Assembly: GCA_020638875.1 (NCBI GenBank) | Contig: JACKHS010000006.1 | Span: 62,001-126,000 of the forward strand | Length of the DNA: 64,000 nt | Origin: Planctomycetota bacterium | GTDB lineage: Bacteria; Planctomycetota; UBA1135; GCA-002686595 | Reading direction: 5' to 3' | Part shown: positions 45,801-52,783 of the stretch, piece after piece | Layout of the letters: the number at the start of each line of letters is the position of its first letter | Position numbering within the stretch: the stretch's first letter is position 1 | The notes under the pieces: model-generated | The model's input: only the letters and a program-made list of their open reading frames with translations | Told to the model about the DNA's origin: nothing | Databases searched by the model: none | Translations under genes and position numbers: made by a program

Positions 45801-46419
45801 CGAGCTCGTCGAGCGTCGGCGGCAGGCCGGTCAAGTCGAGGAACACGCGGCGCAGGAGCGTCGCGCGGTCGGCCTCCGGCGAGGGCGCGAGCCCTTCGGC
45901 CTCGAGGCGCGCGAGCACGAAGGCGTCGAGCTCGTCGCGCACCCACGCCGCGTCGCGCACCGCCGGCGGCGCGTGCTTCTCGGGCGCGATGAAGGCCCAG
46001 TGCTCCTCGTACGGCGCGCCCTGCTCGATCCACGCCGCGAGCTTGGCGCGCTCGTCGGCGCTCAGCGGTCGCTTCTTCGCGTGCGCCGGCGGCATGACGT
46101 CGTCGGGGTCCTCGCTGGCGATGCGCTGCCAGAGCTCGCTCGCCTCGACGTCGCCCGGCACGATCGCCGCGTGGCCGCCGAGGTCGGCCAGCGCACCCGC
46201 GCGCGTGTCGAGGCGCAGGCCCGCCTCGCGCGTGTCGGGATCCGGCCCGTGACACTGCACGCAGCGGTCGGAGAGGATCGGGCGGATGTCGCGGCCGTAG
46301 CGCACGTCACGCGGGCCCGCGGCGGGCGCCGCGAGGCTGGCGAGGGTGCCGAGGAGCGGCGCGCAGAAGCACAGAACGAGGGGGATCCTGGACGAGAGCA
46401 CGGACCCATCCTCGGGCAC
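42817..46419 (-). CDS. DUF1549/DUF1553 protein with N-terminal cytochrome c (PSCyt1) domain
   Basis: The 1200-residue protein has a signal peptide (IPLVLCFCAPLLGTLASLAAP) and PSCyt1 heme motif CVQCHG with DDVMPPAHAKKRPL. The DUF1549 part (VFLDLTGLPPTLDELDAFL, RYADTCGIHTD, TGFHRNQVTTDEGGAINEEY) contains another CARCHDHKYDPL motif. A beta domain (VGREVWSPDARDLDVSLGSDDGLVVLLNGEV) precedes DUF1553 (LLDTLSVEFRESGWDVHALMKRLVCSATYRQSS). It probably oxidises polymers or relays electrons outside the cytoplasm together with the DUF1501 partner. A GTG 18 bases into the ORF (46401) is an alternative start nearer the signal peptide. Confidence 0.92.
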   Translation of the reverse strand: MPEDGSVLSSRIPLVLCFCAPLLGTLASLAAPAAGPRDVRYGRDIRPILSDRCVQCHGPDPDTREAGLRLDTRAGALADLGGHAAIVPGDVEASELWQRIASEDPDDVMPPAHAKKRPLSADERAKLAAWIEQGAPYEEHWAFIAPEKHAPPAVRDAAWVRDELDAFVLARLEAEGLAPSPEADRATLLRRVFLDLTGLPPTLDELDAFLADARPDAYEREVERLFAEEPYRSRIAERLATPWLDAARYADTCGIHTDAGRQAWHWRDWVLAALRDDMPFDRFVTEQLAGDLLPEPTKDQLVATGFHRNQVTTDEGGAINEEYLVEYAADRVNTTGAVFLGLTVGCARCHDHKYDPLTMADYYGLMAFFNSVDQPGLYSQLPDPTRAHEPFTEVPTAEQSERLDAIATRLTEVEGLMAAPLPGEEASRAAFTDELWQAAGLDWHLPRVLAADSSDAHVDLVEQPDGSLLATGPMPAVEDYVVQLESDVADARLLLLEALVISDEHPGPGRADHKNAVVSRVTLEQRPKGSDAAFTPVALRWAWADHTQRNQDYEAIHLLQDGAMGWALDGHRKGGGRALMLLADEPFGDAAGSELRVVISFRSIYERHSLGRIRLRVSPLADTARLPVSYGRWYTAGDYRLVAGDERSALYDKAYGPEAVTAIDPGADLDGAGRKWTFEGRLVDGAVVTLADGVSANFVGREVWSPDARDLDVSLGSDDGLVVLLNGEVAFERRVDRGAAPDQDRATLHLRPGRNSLVLRVVNTGGPSGYYFSELPAEPILVEELPSLLLPQEAISPEQDGELLRSWRRRYFDDFRALDDEAVALRTERDALQAEVPRAMVMRELAMPRPQFVLKRGQYDAPDETRPVGRHTPGFLPPMPAGAPANRLGFAEWLVAPENPLFARVSVNRFWQTVFGRGLVATPGDFGLQGEWPTHPELLDTLSVEFRESGWDVHALMKRLVCSATYRQSSRVRPELAERDPENRLLARYPRRRLGAEELRDQALYVAGLLVEQLGGASVKPYQPEGLWREVAMPQSNTRTFERGRGDDLWRRSLYTYWKRAVPPPALLTFDAPTRESCVVQRQTTNTPLQALVLWNDEQHLEAARALAARLLARAGDDAARLTDLMRSLTARAPEPEELELFELALDGYRERYRADEAAAAALLATGETPRPMDVDAAELASWTLVASAAMNLHETLTID

Positions 46420-46465
46420 GTCCGCGCTCCTGGCAAGGCGCGAGGAGGGCGGGCGCGCCGGCGCT

Positions 46466-48694
46466 TCAGCGACCTCCGCCGGGACCGCCGTTCGGGCCGC
46501 CGCGGCGGAAGCGGCGCGCGTCCTCGGAGGGCCCCTGGCCGCGCGAGTTGCGCTCGAACTCCGGCAGCTCGCGCGCTTCGGGCGGCAGCGCGGCGATCGC
46601 CTCGCGCAGCGCGTCGGCGTCCTCCGCGCGCTCGGCGCGGCGCAGCTCCGCGACGAGGGCCTGCGCGGTCATCACCGGCGTCAGGTTGAGCCCGTCCAGG
46701 CTGCCCGCGGCGCGCGGACCGCGCGCGAAGCTCGCCTGCACGAGCGCCAAGGCCTCGTCGAGGTCGCCGCGCTCGAGCGCGAGCCGCGCGCGCGCCGCGA
46801 GCACCAGCGCCGCGTAGTGGTCCGCGCTGGCGCGGCTCTCGGGGTTGCGCTCGACGGCGCTGTCGTAGTGCGCGAGCGCGCGCCGGTAGGCCGCGTCGGC
46901 CGCCTCGAGCTCGCCCGCGCGGCGGTGGTACTCGGCCGCGACGAAGGACGCGTAGCCCGCGAACCACGGCAGGTTCGGCGACGCGTCGGGCTGCGCGAGC
47001 ATGGCCGCGTAGGTCGCCTCGAGCCCGCGCAGCCCGCCGAGCTGCGACTCCTCGAGGCAGCGCGCGCGCAGGCGGTCGTGCAGGCCCCACGAGTCGGGGA
47101 AGCGCGCGAGGCCGCGATCGAGCACTTCGGACGCCTGCGCGCCCGCGCCGAGGTCGCGCAGGAGGTCGTAGTGCGCCAGGACCTGCTGATCGGTGCCGAA
47201 GGGGTGACGCGCGAGCACCTCGTGCGCGGCGTGCAGGTCGCTCAGCCACTCCTGGGGCCAGTGCTCGCGGCGGCGCGCGGCGCGGCGGATCTGCTGCTGG
47301 CGCATGTCGGCGAAGAGCGCGAGCACCGCCATCGAGTTCCAGTCGGCCGCGCCCTCGGGCACGAGCGCCGCGGCGCGCTCGACGCGTTCCCAGGCCTCGC
47401 CGCGCCGGCCGAGGTAGTGGCTGGCGAGCGCGAGCACGGACTCGACCGGCCACCCGGTCGCGCCGAGCTCGGACGCGCGCTGCGCGCTGCGGTAGGCGTC
47501 CTCGAACAGCACCTGCGCGGTGCGGCGCGCGGCCTCGGGGCGCACGGCCAGCGCGAGGAAGGACTCGGCGATCGCGACCTGCGCCGCGGGATCCTCGGGC
47601 TCGCGCTCGGCGTCCTGCGCGGCCGCCTCCAGGCGCGCGGAGAGCTCGACGTGCTCGGCGTACGAGGCGCTGCCCGCGGGCGCGTCCTCGCGCGGCGCCC
47701 AGGCCGCCGGATCGACGGCGTGAGACGTGACGCCCAGCCCGCGGTGCACGGTGGCGATGTCGCGCGCGCGCGGCCACGTCTCGGCCAGGCGATCGAGCGC
47801 TTCGAGCAGCGGCGCGCGCTCTTCCGCGCTCATCGGGTAGCGCAGCACGTCGGCGATCAGGTCGACGGCGCTCTCGGTGTCGGCGGCGCAGAGCAGCTCG
47901 AACGCCATGCGGCTGAGGTCGGCGTCGTCGCCGAAGATCGCGCGCCGCAGGAGGTCGACGTGATCGATCGCGCCGGTCACGCGCACGGTCTCGAGGATGC
48001 GGCGGCGCACGTCGTAGCTCGCCTGCACGTAGGTCTGCTCCACGCGCACGCGGTCGACGACGTCGGGGCTCGCGACGAGCTCGTACACGTCGCGGTCGCC
48101 GCCCGTGTCGGGCTTGCGCGTGTCGGGCCGCTCGACGATGAACGAGCGCACGGCGTTCTTCACCGAGTCGATGTCGAAGGCGTAGTAGACGTCGTACTGC
48201 TCGCTGCGGTCGAGCTCGACGCCGATGTGGCGCGGTGCGACGCGCTTGCCCTCGAAGTACTGCTCGTAGAGCAGCGGCTCGATGCGGATGTGCTCACCGC
48301 AGGTCACGCTGCCGAAGCGCGGGCAGAGGATGCGCGCGCCGTGCTCGTCGTAGTCGCGCGGGTTGTGGCGGTAGACCGAGGCGATCACGTTCACGTACGG
48401 CTCGAACAGCTTGCCCGTCGCGGGCTCGCGGTAGCGGATGCCGGCCCAGTGCTCGCTGGCGGGCTCGCCGTCCATGTTGACGGCGACCAGGATCGGCTTG
48501 CCGGTGCGGCGCGAGACCTCGAGCGCGTCCTCCCACGTGCGCTGCCAGGTGATGAGGCAGGGCTTCTGCCAGTCCTCGGCGGTCGGCGCGGGCCACATCG
48601 CGTCGCGGTTCGCGCCCGGCCCCTGAGCCGCGGCGGACGCGGCGAGGCCGACGAGGGACAGAACGAGGGCGAGGAGGCGCGCGGGAGGGACCAT
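46466..48694 (-). CDS. Secreted protein with thioredoxin-like N-terminus lacking CxxC, and TPR-like repeats
   Basis: The 742-residue protein has a signal peptide (LLALVLSLVGLAASAAAQ). The first domain reads WQRTWEDALEVSRRTGKPILVAVNMDGEPASEHWAGIRYREP, a thioredoxin-like fold as in YyaL/DUF255 proteins but with the redox Cys pair absent. The remaining part is helical repeats (HEAT or TPR-like: YAAMLAQPDASPNLPWFAGYA, AYRRALAHYDSAVERNPESRA) with a Gly-rich tail. It is likely a structural or chaperone-like secreted protein. It lies 46 bp upstream of the DUF1549 gene and is probably in the same operon. Confidence 0.65.
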   Translation of the reverse strand: MVPPARLLALVLSLVGLAASAAAQGPGANRDAMWPAPTAEDWQKPCLITWQRTWEDALEVSRRTGKPILVAVNMDGEPASEHWAGIRYREPATGKLFEPYVNVIASVYRHNPRDYDEHGARILCPRFGSVTCGEHIRIEPLLYEQYFEGKRVAPRHIGVELDRSEQYDVYYAFDIDSVKNAVRSFIVERPDTRKPDTGGDRDVYELVASPDVVDRVRVEQTYVQASYDVRRRILETVRVTGAIDHVDLLRRAIFGDDADLSRMAFELLCAADTESAVDLIADVLRYPMSAEERAPLLEALDRLAETWPRARDIATVHRGLGVTSHAVDPAAWAPREDAPAGSASYAEHVELSARLEAAAQDAEREPEDPAAQVAIAESFLALAVRPEAARRTAQVLFEDAYRSAQRASELGATGWPVESVLALASHYLGRRGEAWERVERAAALVPEGAADWNSMAVLALFADMRQQQIRRAARRREHWPQEWLSDLHAAHEVLARHPFGTDQQVLAHYDLLRDLGAGAQASEVLDRGLARFPDSWGLHDRLRARCLEESQLGGLRGLEATYAAMLAQPDASPNLPWFAGYASFVAAEYHRRAGELEAADAAYRRALAHYDSAVERNPESRASADHYAALVLAARARLALERGDLDEALALVQASFARGPRAAGSLDGLNLTPVMTAQALVAELRRAERAEDADALREAIAALPPEARELPEFERNSRGQGPSEDARRFRRGGPNGGPGGGR

Positions 48695-48795
48695 GACAGC
48701 GGAGCCGGGGCGGGGGGTCGCCCTTCAGTATGCCAGGCCGACGCCGGGGTCACCGGCGGCGACCGACCGCTCGCAACGGCGACGCGCCGCTTCGC

Positions 48796-50466
48796 TCACG
48801 GGCCGTCCACGCGTACGAAGCGCAGCTCGAGCACGCGGCTGCCGCTCACGCGCAGGCCGTCGACGCGGCCGCTCGCGTCGCGCGTGAAGCGCGGCTGGAA
48901 GAACCAGAACGGCGAAGAGAAGCGGTCGGGGCCCTGCAGCGTCAGCGGCTCCTCGCCGTGCTTGAAGTGGTGCACCACGAGCCCGCCGTTCACGAGGCGC
49001 ACCTCGTAGCGGACCTCCAGCTCCGGGCAGGCGTACCAGCCGGCGAGCTCCGCGAGCGTGGGCGGCGGCGCGGCGCCGGGCGCGACGCGCGCGAAGGCGT
49101 AGCGCGCGCCGTCCTCCTCCCACGCGAGGCCGCCGTCGTCCGTCGGGCGCAGCACGAGGTCGCCGCGCTTCGTCGCGAGCGCGCCGTCCGCGCGGGCGAA
49201 CAGCCGCTTGCGCGGACGTCCGGCGAACGAGAGGTAGAGCCGCTCGCGCTTCGCGAACAGCTCGAGCGCGTAGCCGTGCACGTCGGCGTACGTCCCCACG
49301 AGCGCGGCGCGGCGCGCGTCGTCGAGCGCCGCGGGCTCGTCGCCGCCGTCCTCGTCGTCCGGGGGCGTCGCGGCCGCGGGCGCGCGCGGCGGCGCGTCGG
49401 CCGGCTCGGGCACCAGCGCCGCGAGCACGCGCTGCAGCGCGCCGTCCGCGTCGAGCTCGGCGCCGTTCGAGAGCACGGCGACCCCGAGCTCGAGCTCGGG
49501 CACCCACACGACAGCGCTGCGGTAGCCGGCGTCCGCGCCGTTGTGCCCCACGCTCGCGTACCCGCGCGCGCGCCCGTGCACGAGGCCGCCCGCGTAGTCG
49601 AGCACGCGCCCGTCCGCGAGCCGCCCGCGCTCGAGCAGCCGCGCGTGCGCCGCCGCGTCCAGCACGCGCTCGGTGCGGAAGTCGTCGAGCCAGCGCGTGA
49701 GGTCTTCCGCGGTCGTGAACAGGCTCGTGGCGCCCGCGTTCGCGAAGCTCAGCACGCTGGCGCGGTACTCCTCGCCGTCCTTGTGGTAGCTGTAGGCGCG
49801 CCCCGGCACGAGGTGCTGGTGGTCGTCGTGCACGTGGGTCGAGGCCATGCCGAGCGGCTCGAACAGCCGCGCGCGGGCGAAGGCGGGGAAGCTCGTGCCG
49901 GCCTCCGCCGCGACAACCTCGGCGAGCAGCGTGTAGCCCGTGTTGCAGTAGAGGTGCCGCGTGCCCGAGGGGAAGTTCAGCTCGCGCGCGTGCGCGACGA
50001 CCGCGCGCAGGTCGGACTGCTTGATGACGTCGTCGAGGCGCCAGCCCGCGATGACGAGCGACTCCCACTGGTCGCGCAGGCCGCTCGTGTGATGCACGAG
50101 CTGCTCGAGCGTGAGCGGCGCGCCGAAGTCGGGCACCCACGGGAGGTGCGCGCGCACCTCGTCGCCGAGCGCGAGCTTCCCGTCCTGCTCGAGCAGCACG
50201 ACGCACGCGGCGGTGAACTGCTTGGACACCGAGGCCACGTGGAAGACCGTCGCCGGCGTGATCGGGACGCCGTACTCGAGCTGCGCGCAGCCGTAGCCGG
50301 CGGAGTGCACGAGCTCGCCGTGGCGCACGACGGCCACCTGGTAGCCGGGCGTGCGCGTCGCGTCGCGGTCGGCGAAGAGCGCGTCGACCTCCGCGAGGCG
50401 CGGCGGCGGGTCCTGGAGGGCGGGAGCGCAGAGCGGGAGGGCGGCGAGGAGCGCGGGGAGCAGCAT
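48796..50466 (-). CDS. Secreted serine hydrolase, class C beta-lactamase-like
   Basis: The ATG at 50466 gives 556 residues with a signal peptide (MLLPALLAALPLCAPALQ). Active-site motifs are VASVSKQFTAA (SxxK), YCNTGYTLL (YxN) and GHNGADAGY (HxG). This is the beta-lactamase/D-Ala-D-Ala peptidase fold. The C-terminal 190 residues form a beta-rich extension (LVGTYADVHGYALELFAKRERLY, LAGWYACPELEVRYEVRLVNGGL), common in esterase/peptidase members of unknown substrate. True antibiotic resistance cannot be inferred. A 25-bp tandem repeat lies in its upstream region. Confidence 0.85.
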   Translation of the reverse strand: MLLPALLAALPLCAPALQDPPPRLAEVDALFADRDATRTPGYQVAVVRHGELVHSAGYGCAQLEYGVPITPATVFHVASVSKQFTAACVVLLEQDGKLALGDEVRAHLPWVPDFGAPLTLEQLVHHTSGLRDQWESLVIAGWRLDDVIKQSDLRAVVAHARELNFPSGTRHLYCNTGYTLLAEVVAAEAGTSFPAFARARLFEPLGMASTHVHDDHQHLVPGRAYSYHKDGEEYRASVLSFANAGATSLFTTAEDLTRWLDDFRTERVLDAAAHARLLERGRLADGRVLDYAGGLVHGRARGYASVGHNGADAGYRSAVVWVPELELGVAVLSNGAELDADGALQRVLAALVPEPADAPPRAPAAATPPDDEDGGDEPAALDDARRAALVGTYADVHGYALELFAKRERLYLSFAGRPRKRLFARADGALATKRGDLVLRPTDDGGLAWEEDGARYAFARVAPGAAPPPTLAELAGWYACPELEVRYEVRLVNGGLVVHHFKHGEEPLTLQGPDRFSSPFWFFQPRFTRDASGRVDGLRVSGSRVLELRFVRVDGP

Positions 50467-50496
50467 GGCGGCGCCGATCCTCGCCCAGCGGGAGGC

Positions 50497-50588
50497 GCCT
50501 CGCAACGACCCGGCGCGGAGCGCCTCGCAACGACCCGGCGCGGAGCGCCTCGCGATGACCGCGCGCAAGCGCCTCGCGACCGCAGCGC
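50497..50588. repeat. 25-bp tandem repeat between divergent genes
   Basis: Two identical 25-base units (50497-50521 and 50522-50546, each starting GCCTCGCAACGACC) are followed by two degenerate units starting GCCTCGCGATGACC and GCCTCGCGACC. The units lie between the serine hydrolase start and the CPXCG gene. They contain no spacers and are too few for CRISPR. They could be replication slippage or a multi-site operator. Confidence 0.7.
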
Positions 50589-50630
50589 GCCGAGCGACGC
50601 CGGAGCGCGGCGCGCGCTATCCTCCGCGCC

Positions 50631-50816
50631 ATGGAGACCGAGGCCAGCTACGTCTGCGGCGCGTGCGGCGAGGAGATCGTCGTGCCGATCGACCCGAGCG
50701 GCGGCGCGACGCAGGACTACGTCGAGGACTGCCCCGTCTGCTGTCGCGCCAACGTGATCCACGTCACGTTGCTGGACGACGACGACGTGCGCGTCTGGGC
50801 GGAGCTCGAGGCATGA
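50631..50816 (+). CDS. CPXCG-type small Cys-rich protein
   Basis: The 61-residue protein reads YVCGACGEEIVVPIDPSGG and VEDCPVCCRANVIHV. Two cysteine pairs form a likely zinc ribbon; the second reads CPVCC, close to the CPxCG signature of the PF14255 family. The function is unknown. It overlaps the next small Cys-rich gene as ATGA, so the two are coupled and perhaps interact. Confidence 0.85.
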   Translation: METEASYVCGACGEEIVVPIDPSGGATQDYVEDCPVCCRANVIHVTLLDDDDVRVWAELEA

Positions 50817-50977
50817 GCGCGGCGTCGCTCTGCCGCGGTTGCGCGCACCTCAAGCTCGTGCGCAACGCGAGCGGCTCGGAGTTCCTGCTGTGCCGCAAGG
50901 CGGCGAGCGATCCGCGCTTCGCCAAGTACCCGCCGCAGCCGGTGAAGACCTGCCCCGGCTACGCGCCGCGCGACTAG
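50813..50977 (+). CDS. 54-residue Cys-rich conserved hypothetical protein
   Basis: The ATG within the ATGA overlap gives LCRGCAHLKLVRNASGSEFLLCRKAASDPRFAKYPPQPVKTCPGY. Four Cys (CxxC, one in LLCR, one in TCPGY) suggest a single metal site. Similar short proteins are, from memory, scattered in Planctomycetota and Myxococcota. The function is unknown. It ends tail-to-tail with the oxidoreductase gene, overlapping four bases at CTAG. Confidence 0.75.
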   Translation: MSAASLCRGCAHLKLVRNASGSEFLLCRKAASDPRFAKYPPQPVKTCPGYAPRD

Positions 50978-51939
50978 TCGGCCCGCGCGAGCAGCGCCTC
51001 GACCGCGCGCTGCACGCCCAGCCCCTCGCGCAGGCTCGGCAGCGGCGAGGGCTCCCCGCGCACCAGCGCCGCCAGCGCGTCGAGTTGCGTGGCGGCGTCG
51101 CGCGCCTCGCCCGGGTCGCCGGCGAGCGGCCGCCAGTCGCCGCCGGCGCGCCAGGAGAGCTCGGCCCAGTCCTCGAGGCGGTACGCGCGCCGCTCGCAGC
51201 GCAGCGTCCACAAGTTGTGGTCGCGCGCGGCGCCGCCGACGGTGCCGGTCAACGCGACGGGCACGCCCCCCGCCGTCAGGCGCGCGTCGACGCTCACCTC
51301 GGTGCCCGCCGCGCCGCGCTCGACGCGCGCCTCGTGCACCTCGAGCGCGCCCAGCACGCGCTGGGTCAGGTAGGCGAAGTGCGAGACGACCTCGCGCACG
51401 AAGCCGCCTTCGGCCGCGCCGGCGAGCCACGGTCCGGCGTGGTGCCACGTGCGCGGCCACTGCGTGAAGCGCACGACGAGCTCGACCTCGCGCGGCGCTC
51501 CCGCCGTGCCCTCGGCGAGCTCGCGCTCGAGGCGCGCCAGGCCCGGCAGCGTCGCGAACGGGAAGTTCAGCGCGGCCGGGAGCCCGCTGCGCTCGGCGCG
51601 CGCGACGAGCGCCTCCGCCGCGGCGAGGTCCACCGCCAGCGGCTTCTCCAGGAACAACGGCCGCCCCGACGCGAGCACCGCGCCGCCGACGGGCACGTGG
51701 CTGGCGGGCGGCGTGGCGACGTAGACGAGGTCGAGGTCGTCGCGTGCGAGCAGAGCGTCGAGGTCGCGCGCGGGCTCGAGGCCGAACTCCGCGGCCGCGC
51801 GCGCGAGCGCCGCGCCGTCGGGGTCGGCGCCGGCGCGCGCCACGAAGCCCGGGTGCGCGGCCAGGCTCCCGAGCATGCGCCGGCCCATCAGGCCGAGGCC
51901 TGCCACGCCGACGTGCAAGGTCGTTCCGTGCGCTCGCAT
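50974..51939 (-). CDS. Gfo/Idh/MocA-family oxidoreductase
   Basis: The 321-residue protein has the Rossmann start HVGVAGLGLMGRRMLGSLAAHPG, a cofactor loop DLDLVYVATPPASHVPV and the diagnostic LFLEKPLAVDLAAAEALV (EKP). The C-terminal beta-sheet domain follows (LGALEVHEARVERGAAGTEV). These enzymes oxidise or reduce sugar-type substrates with NAD(P)H in the cytoplasm. The exact substrate is not predictable. There is no operon partner on the same strand. Confidence 0.88.
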   Translation of the reverse strand: MRAHGTTLHVGVAGLGLMGRRMLGSLAAHPGFVARAGADPDGAALARAAAEFGLEPARDLDALLARDDLDLVYVATPPASHVPVGGAVLASGRPLFLEKPLAVDLAAAEALVARAERSGLPAALNFPFATLPGLARLERELAEGTAGAPREVELVVRFTQWPRTWHHAGPWLAGAAEGGFVREVVSHFAYLTQRVLGALEVHEARVERGAAGTEVSVDARLTAGGVPVALTGTVGGAARDHNLWTLRCERRAYRLEDWAELSWRAGGDWRPLAGDPGEARDAATQLDALAALVRGEPSPLPSLREGLGVQRAVEALLARAD

Positions 51940-52013
51940 CGCCGCGCATCGTACGCGCCCGGCGGCGCGCCTCCAGCCTCCCTCCCGCCGCGAGGCGCGC
52001 CCCGAACGAGCGC

Positions 52014-52041
52014 GGCCGCGGACCCGTGCGGGGCCGCGGCC
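52014..52041 (-). terminator. Strong hairpin terminator downstream of the 153-residue gene
   Basis: GGCCGCGG (52014-52021) pairs with CCGCGGCC (52034-52041), with an inner CCCG/CGGG stem, 25 bp after the stop at 52067. Confidence 0.65.
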
Positions 52042-52066
52042 GGCGGAGGCGCGAGCGCGCGAGGTC

Positions 52067-52528
52067 CTACAGGCCCTGGAGCTTGCGGGTCAGCTCCTCG
52101 AGGTCGACGTCGGCGAGTTCCTTGTGGCTGATCTTGCCCATGCGCTGGAACTTGCGGGTCTCTTCGGGCGAGCTGAGCTCGTGCTGCGCGCCGAGGGGCA
52201 AGGACGCGGCGCGCGGGCGCAGGGTGTCGGGCTTGGCCGGGCGGGAGACGCTGGAGAGCGACTCGGGCAAGTCCGCCGGCAGCGGCTCGTGACGCTCGAT
52301 CGCGGTGCGGGCGCGCAGGCACACGTCGAGGGTGCTCTGCAGGTTCGCGCGGATCTTGGTCAGGCGCTCGACGTCCGGCTCCGGGCCGCGCAGGGAACGC
52401 CGCACGCGCGCCATCGCCACCTCCAGGAGCGCGATCAGGCAGTTGAGCTTGCGGGTCAGGCGCTCGCGGTACTCCGGGGAGTTCAGGTGCGCCTCGGAGA
52501 AGGACTCGTTCTGGCTCTCGTCGCTCAT
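52067..52528 (-). CDS. Small helical protein, unknown function
   Basis: The ATG at 52528 gives 153 residues. The first part (PEYRERLTRKLNCLIALLEVAMARVRRSLRG...DVERLTKIRANLQSTLDVCLRARTAIERHE) is a helical hairpin with coiled-coil character. The C-terminus (MGKISHKELADVDLEELTRKLQGL) is another helix after a flexible Pro/Ser linker. There is no signal peptide or TM. I do not recognise it. The 255-bp region upstream (52529-52783) holds a low-GC patch (GCGAAAACATTT) that may contain its promoter. Confidence 0.65.
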   Translation of the reverse strand: MSDESQNESFSEAHLNSPEYRERLTRKLNCLIALLEVAMARVRRSLRGPEPDVERLTKIRANLQSTLDVCLRARTAIERHEPLPADLPESLSSVSRPAKPDTLRPRAASLPLGAQHELSSPEETRKFQRMGKISHKELADVDLEELTRKLQGL

Positions 52529-52783
52529 GGTCACGGTCGGGTGTGGTGGTCGTGTCGAAGGCCGTCGCCCTCGGGTATGACCAAGCCTACCCAGCGATTC
52601 GCGAGCGCGCGGGAGCGGTCGAGGCACCCGCAGAAGCACCGGCCTTGGCGAGGCCGCCAACGCGGGTGTCGCGAAAACATTTCCGCCGGGATCGCGCGCT
52701 CGGCGCGGCGCCGGAGTGACGCGGCGCGCGACGGGACGCGGCGCCGTGCGATCGTCCCGATGGACGCGCGCAGAGGACGCCCG

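Noticed and set aside
48796..50466. Acquired antibiotic-resistance beta-lactamase
   Set aside because: Only the general SxxK/YxN/HxG serine hydrolase motifs are present, with a long beta-rich extension typical of esterase or peptidase homologues.
50497..50588. CRISPR array
   Set aside because: Units abut directly with no spacers, only two are exact, and no cas genes are nearby.
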